From Planctomycetota bacterium (GTDB lineage Bacteria > Planctomycetota > Planctomycetia > Isosphaerales > Isosphaeraceae): a stretch of DNA of 6,117 nt. Positions 6,071 to 6,117 of this stretch are shown here, piece by piece. Within the stretch, counting starts at the first letter, position 1. Each line of letters opens with the position of its first letter. The stretch is taken from contig JAKBCQ010000187.1 in NCBI GenBank assembly GCA_021807585.1, positions 1-6,117 on the forward strand, written 5' to 3'. Made by a program: the position numbers and the translations under genes. Below the pieces are notes generated by a model. That model had not been told where the DNA came from and did not search any database. It worked only from the letters and a program-made list of their open reading frames with translations.

Positions 6071-6117
6071 AAATCCAACGACGGTAGCTTGTCTCTCGTC
6101 GCTGGATTATCGGGCGA

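Overview
The window looks like chromosomal DNA from a GC-rich bacterium. A planctomycete, perhaps of the Isosphaeraceae type, is my best guess. This is inferred from three things: a pair of membrane-anchored TPR proteins around a secreted NHL beta-propeller, an HU protein with a basic N-terminal tail and an 'INPFTKEP' arm, and the general codon style (GCG, ATC, CGC and GAT rich, with frequent CGATCG). There is no rRNA or other marker gene, so the taxonomic guess is soft. I see no tRNA, CRISPR array, transposase or phage gene.

Layout. Bases 47-3604 hold three plus-strand genes in a tight row, probably one operon: a membrane-anchored TPR protein (401 aa from the first start in the window), a signal-peptide-bearing six-bladed NHL-type beta-propeller (289 aa) and a second membrane-anchored TPR protein (465 aa). 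The two TPR proteins align colinearly over most of their length, so they look like diverged paralogues flanking the propeller gene. Both TPR proteins and the propeller appear to act outside the cytoplasm or at the membrane. A secreted scaffold or sensor assembly is a reasonable inference, but no substrate or pathway can be read from the sequence.

Bases 3605-3724 separate this row from a convergent minus-strand gene. They contain a long imperfect hairpin (3626-3682) that is either a bidirectional transcription stop or a dispersed palindromic repeat.

The minus strand then carries an HU-family nucleoid DNA-binding protein (3725-4084, 119 aa) with a clear ribosome binding site and a plausible sigma-70-like promoter in the AT-rich 235-base gap upstream. 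Beyond the gap lies a complete secreted gamma-glutamyltranspeptidase (4320-6059, 579 aa) with all main catalytic motifs. HU and the transpeptidase are same-strand neighbours, but the gap and the separate HU promoter suggest independent transcription. No functional link is evident between the two minus-strand genes and the TPR/propeller row.

Most of the window is ordinary coding sequence. The best candidates for something undescribed are the TPR-propeller-TPR module and the intergenic hairpin.
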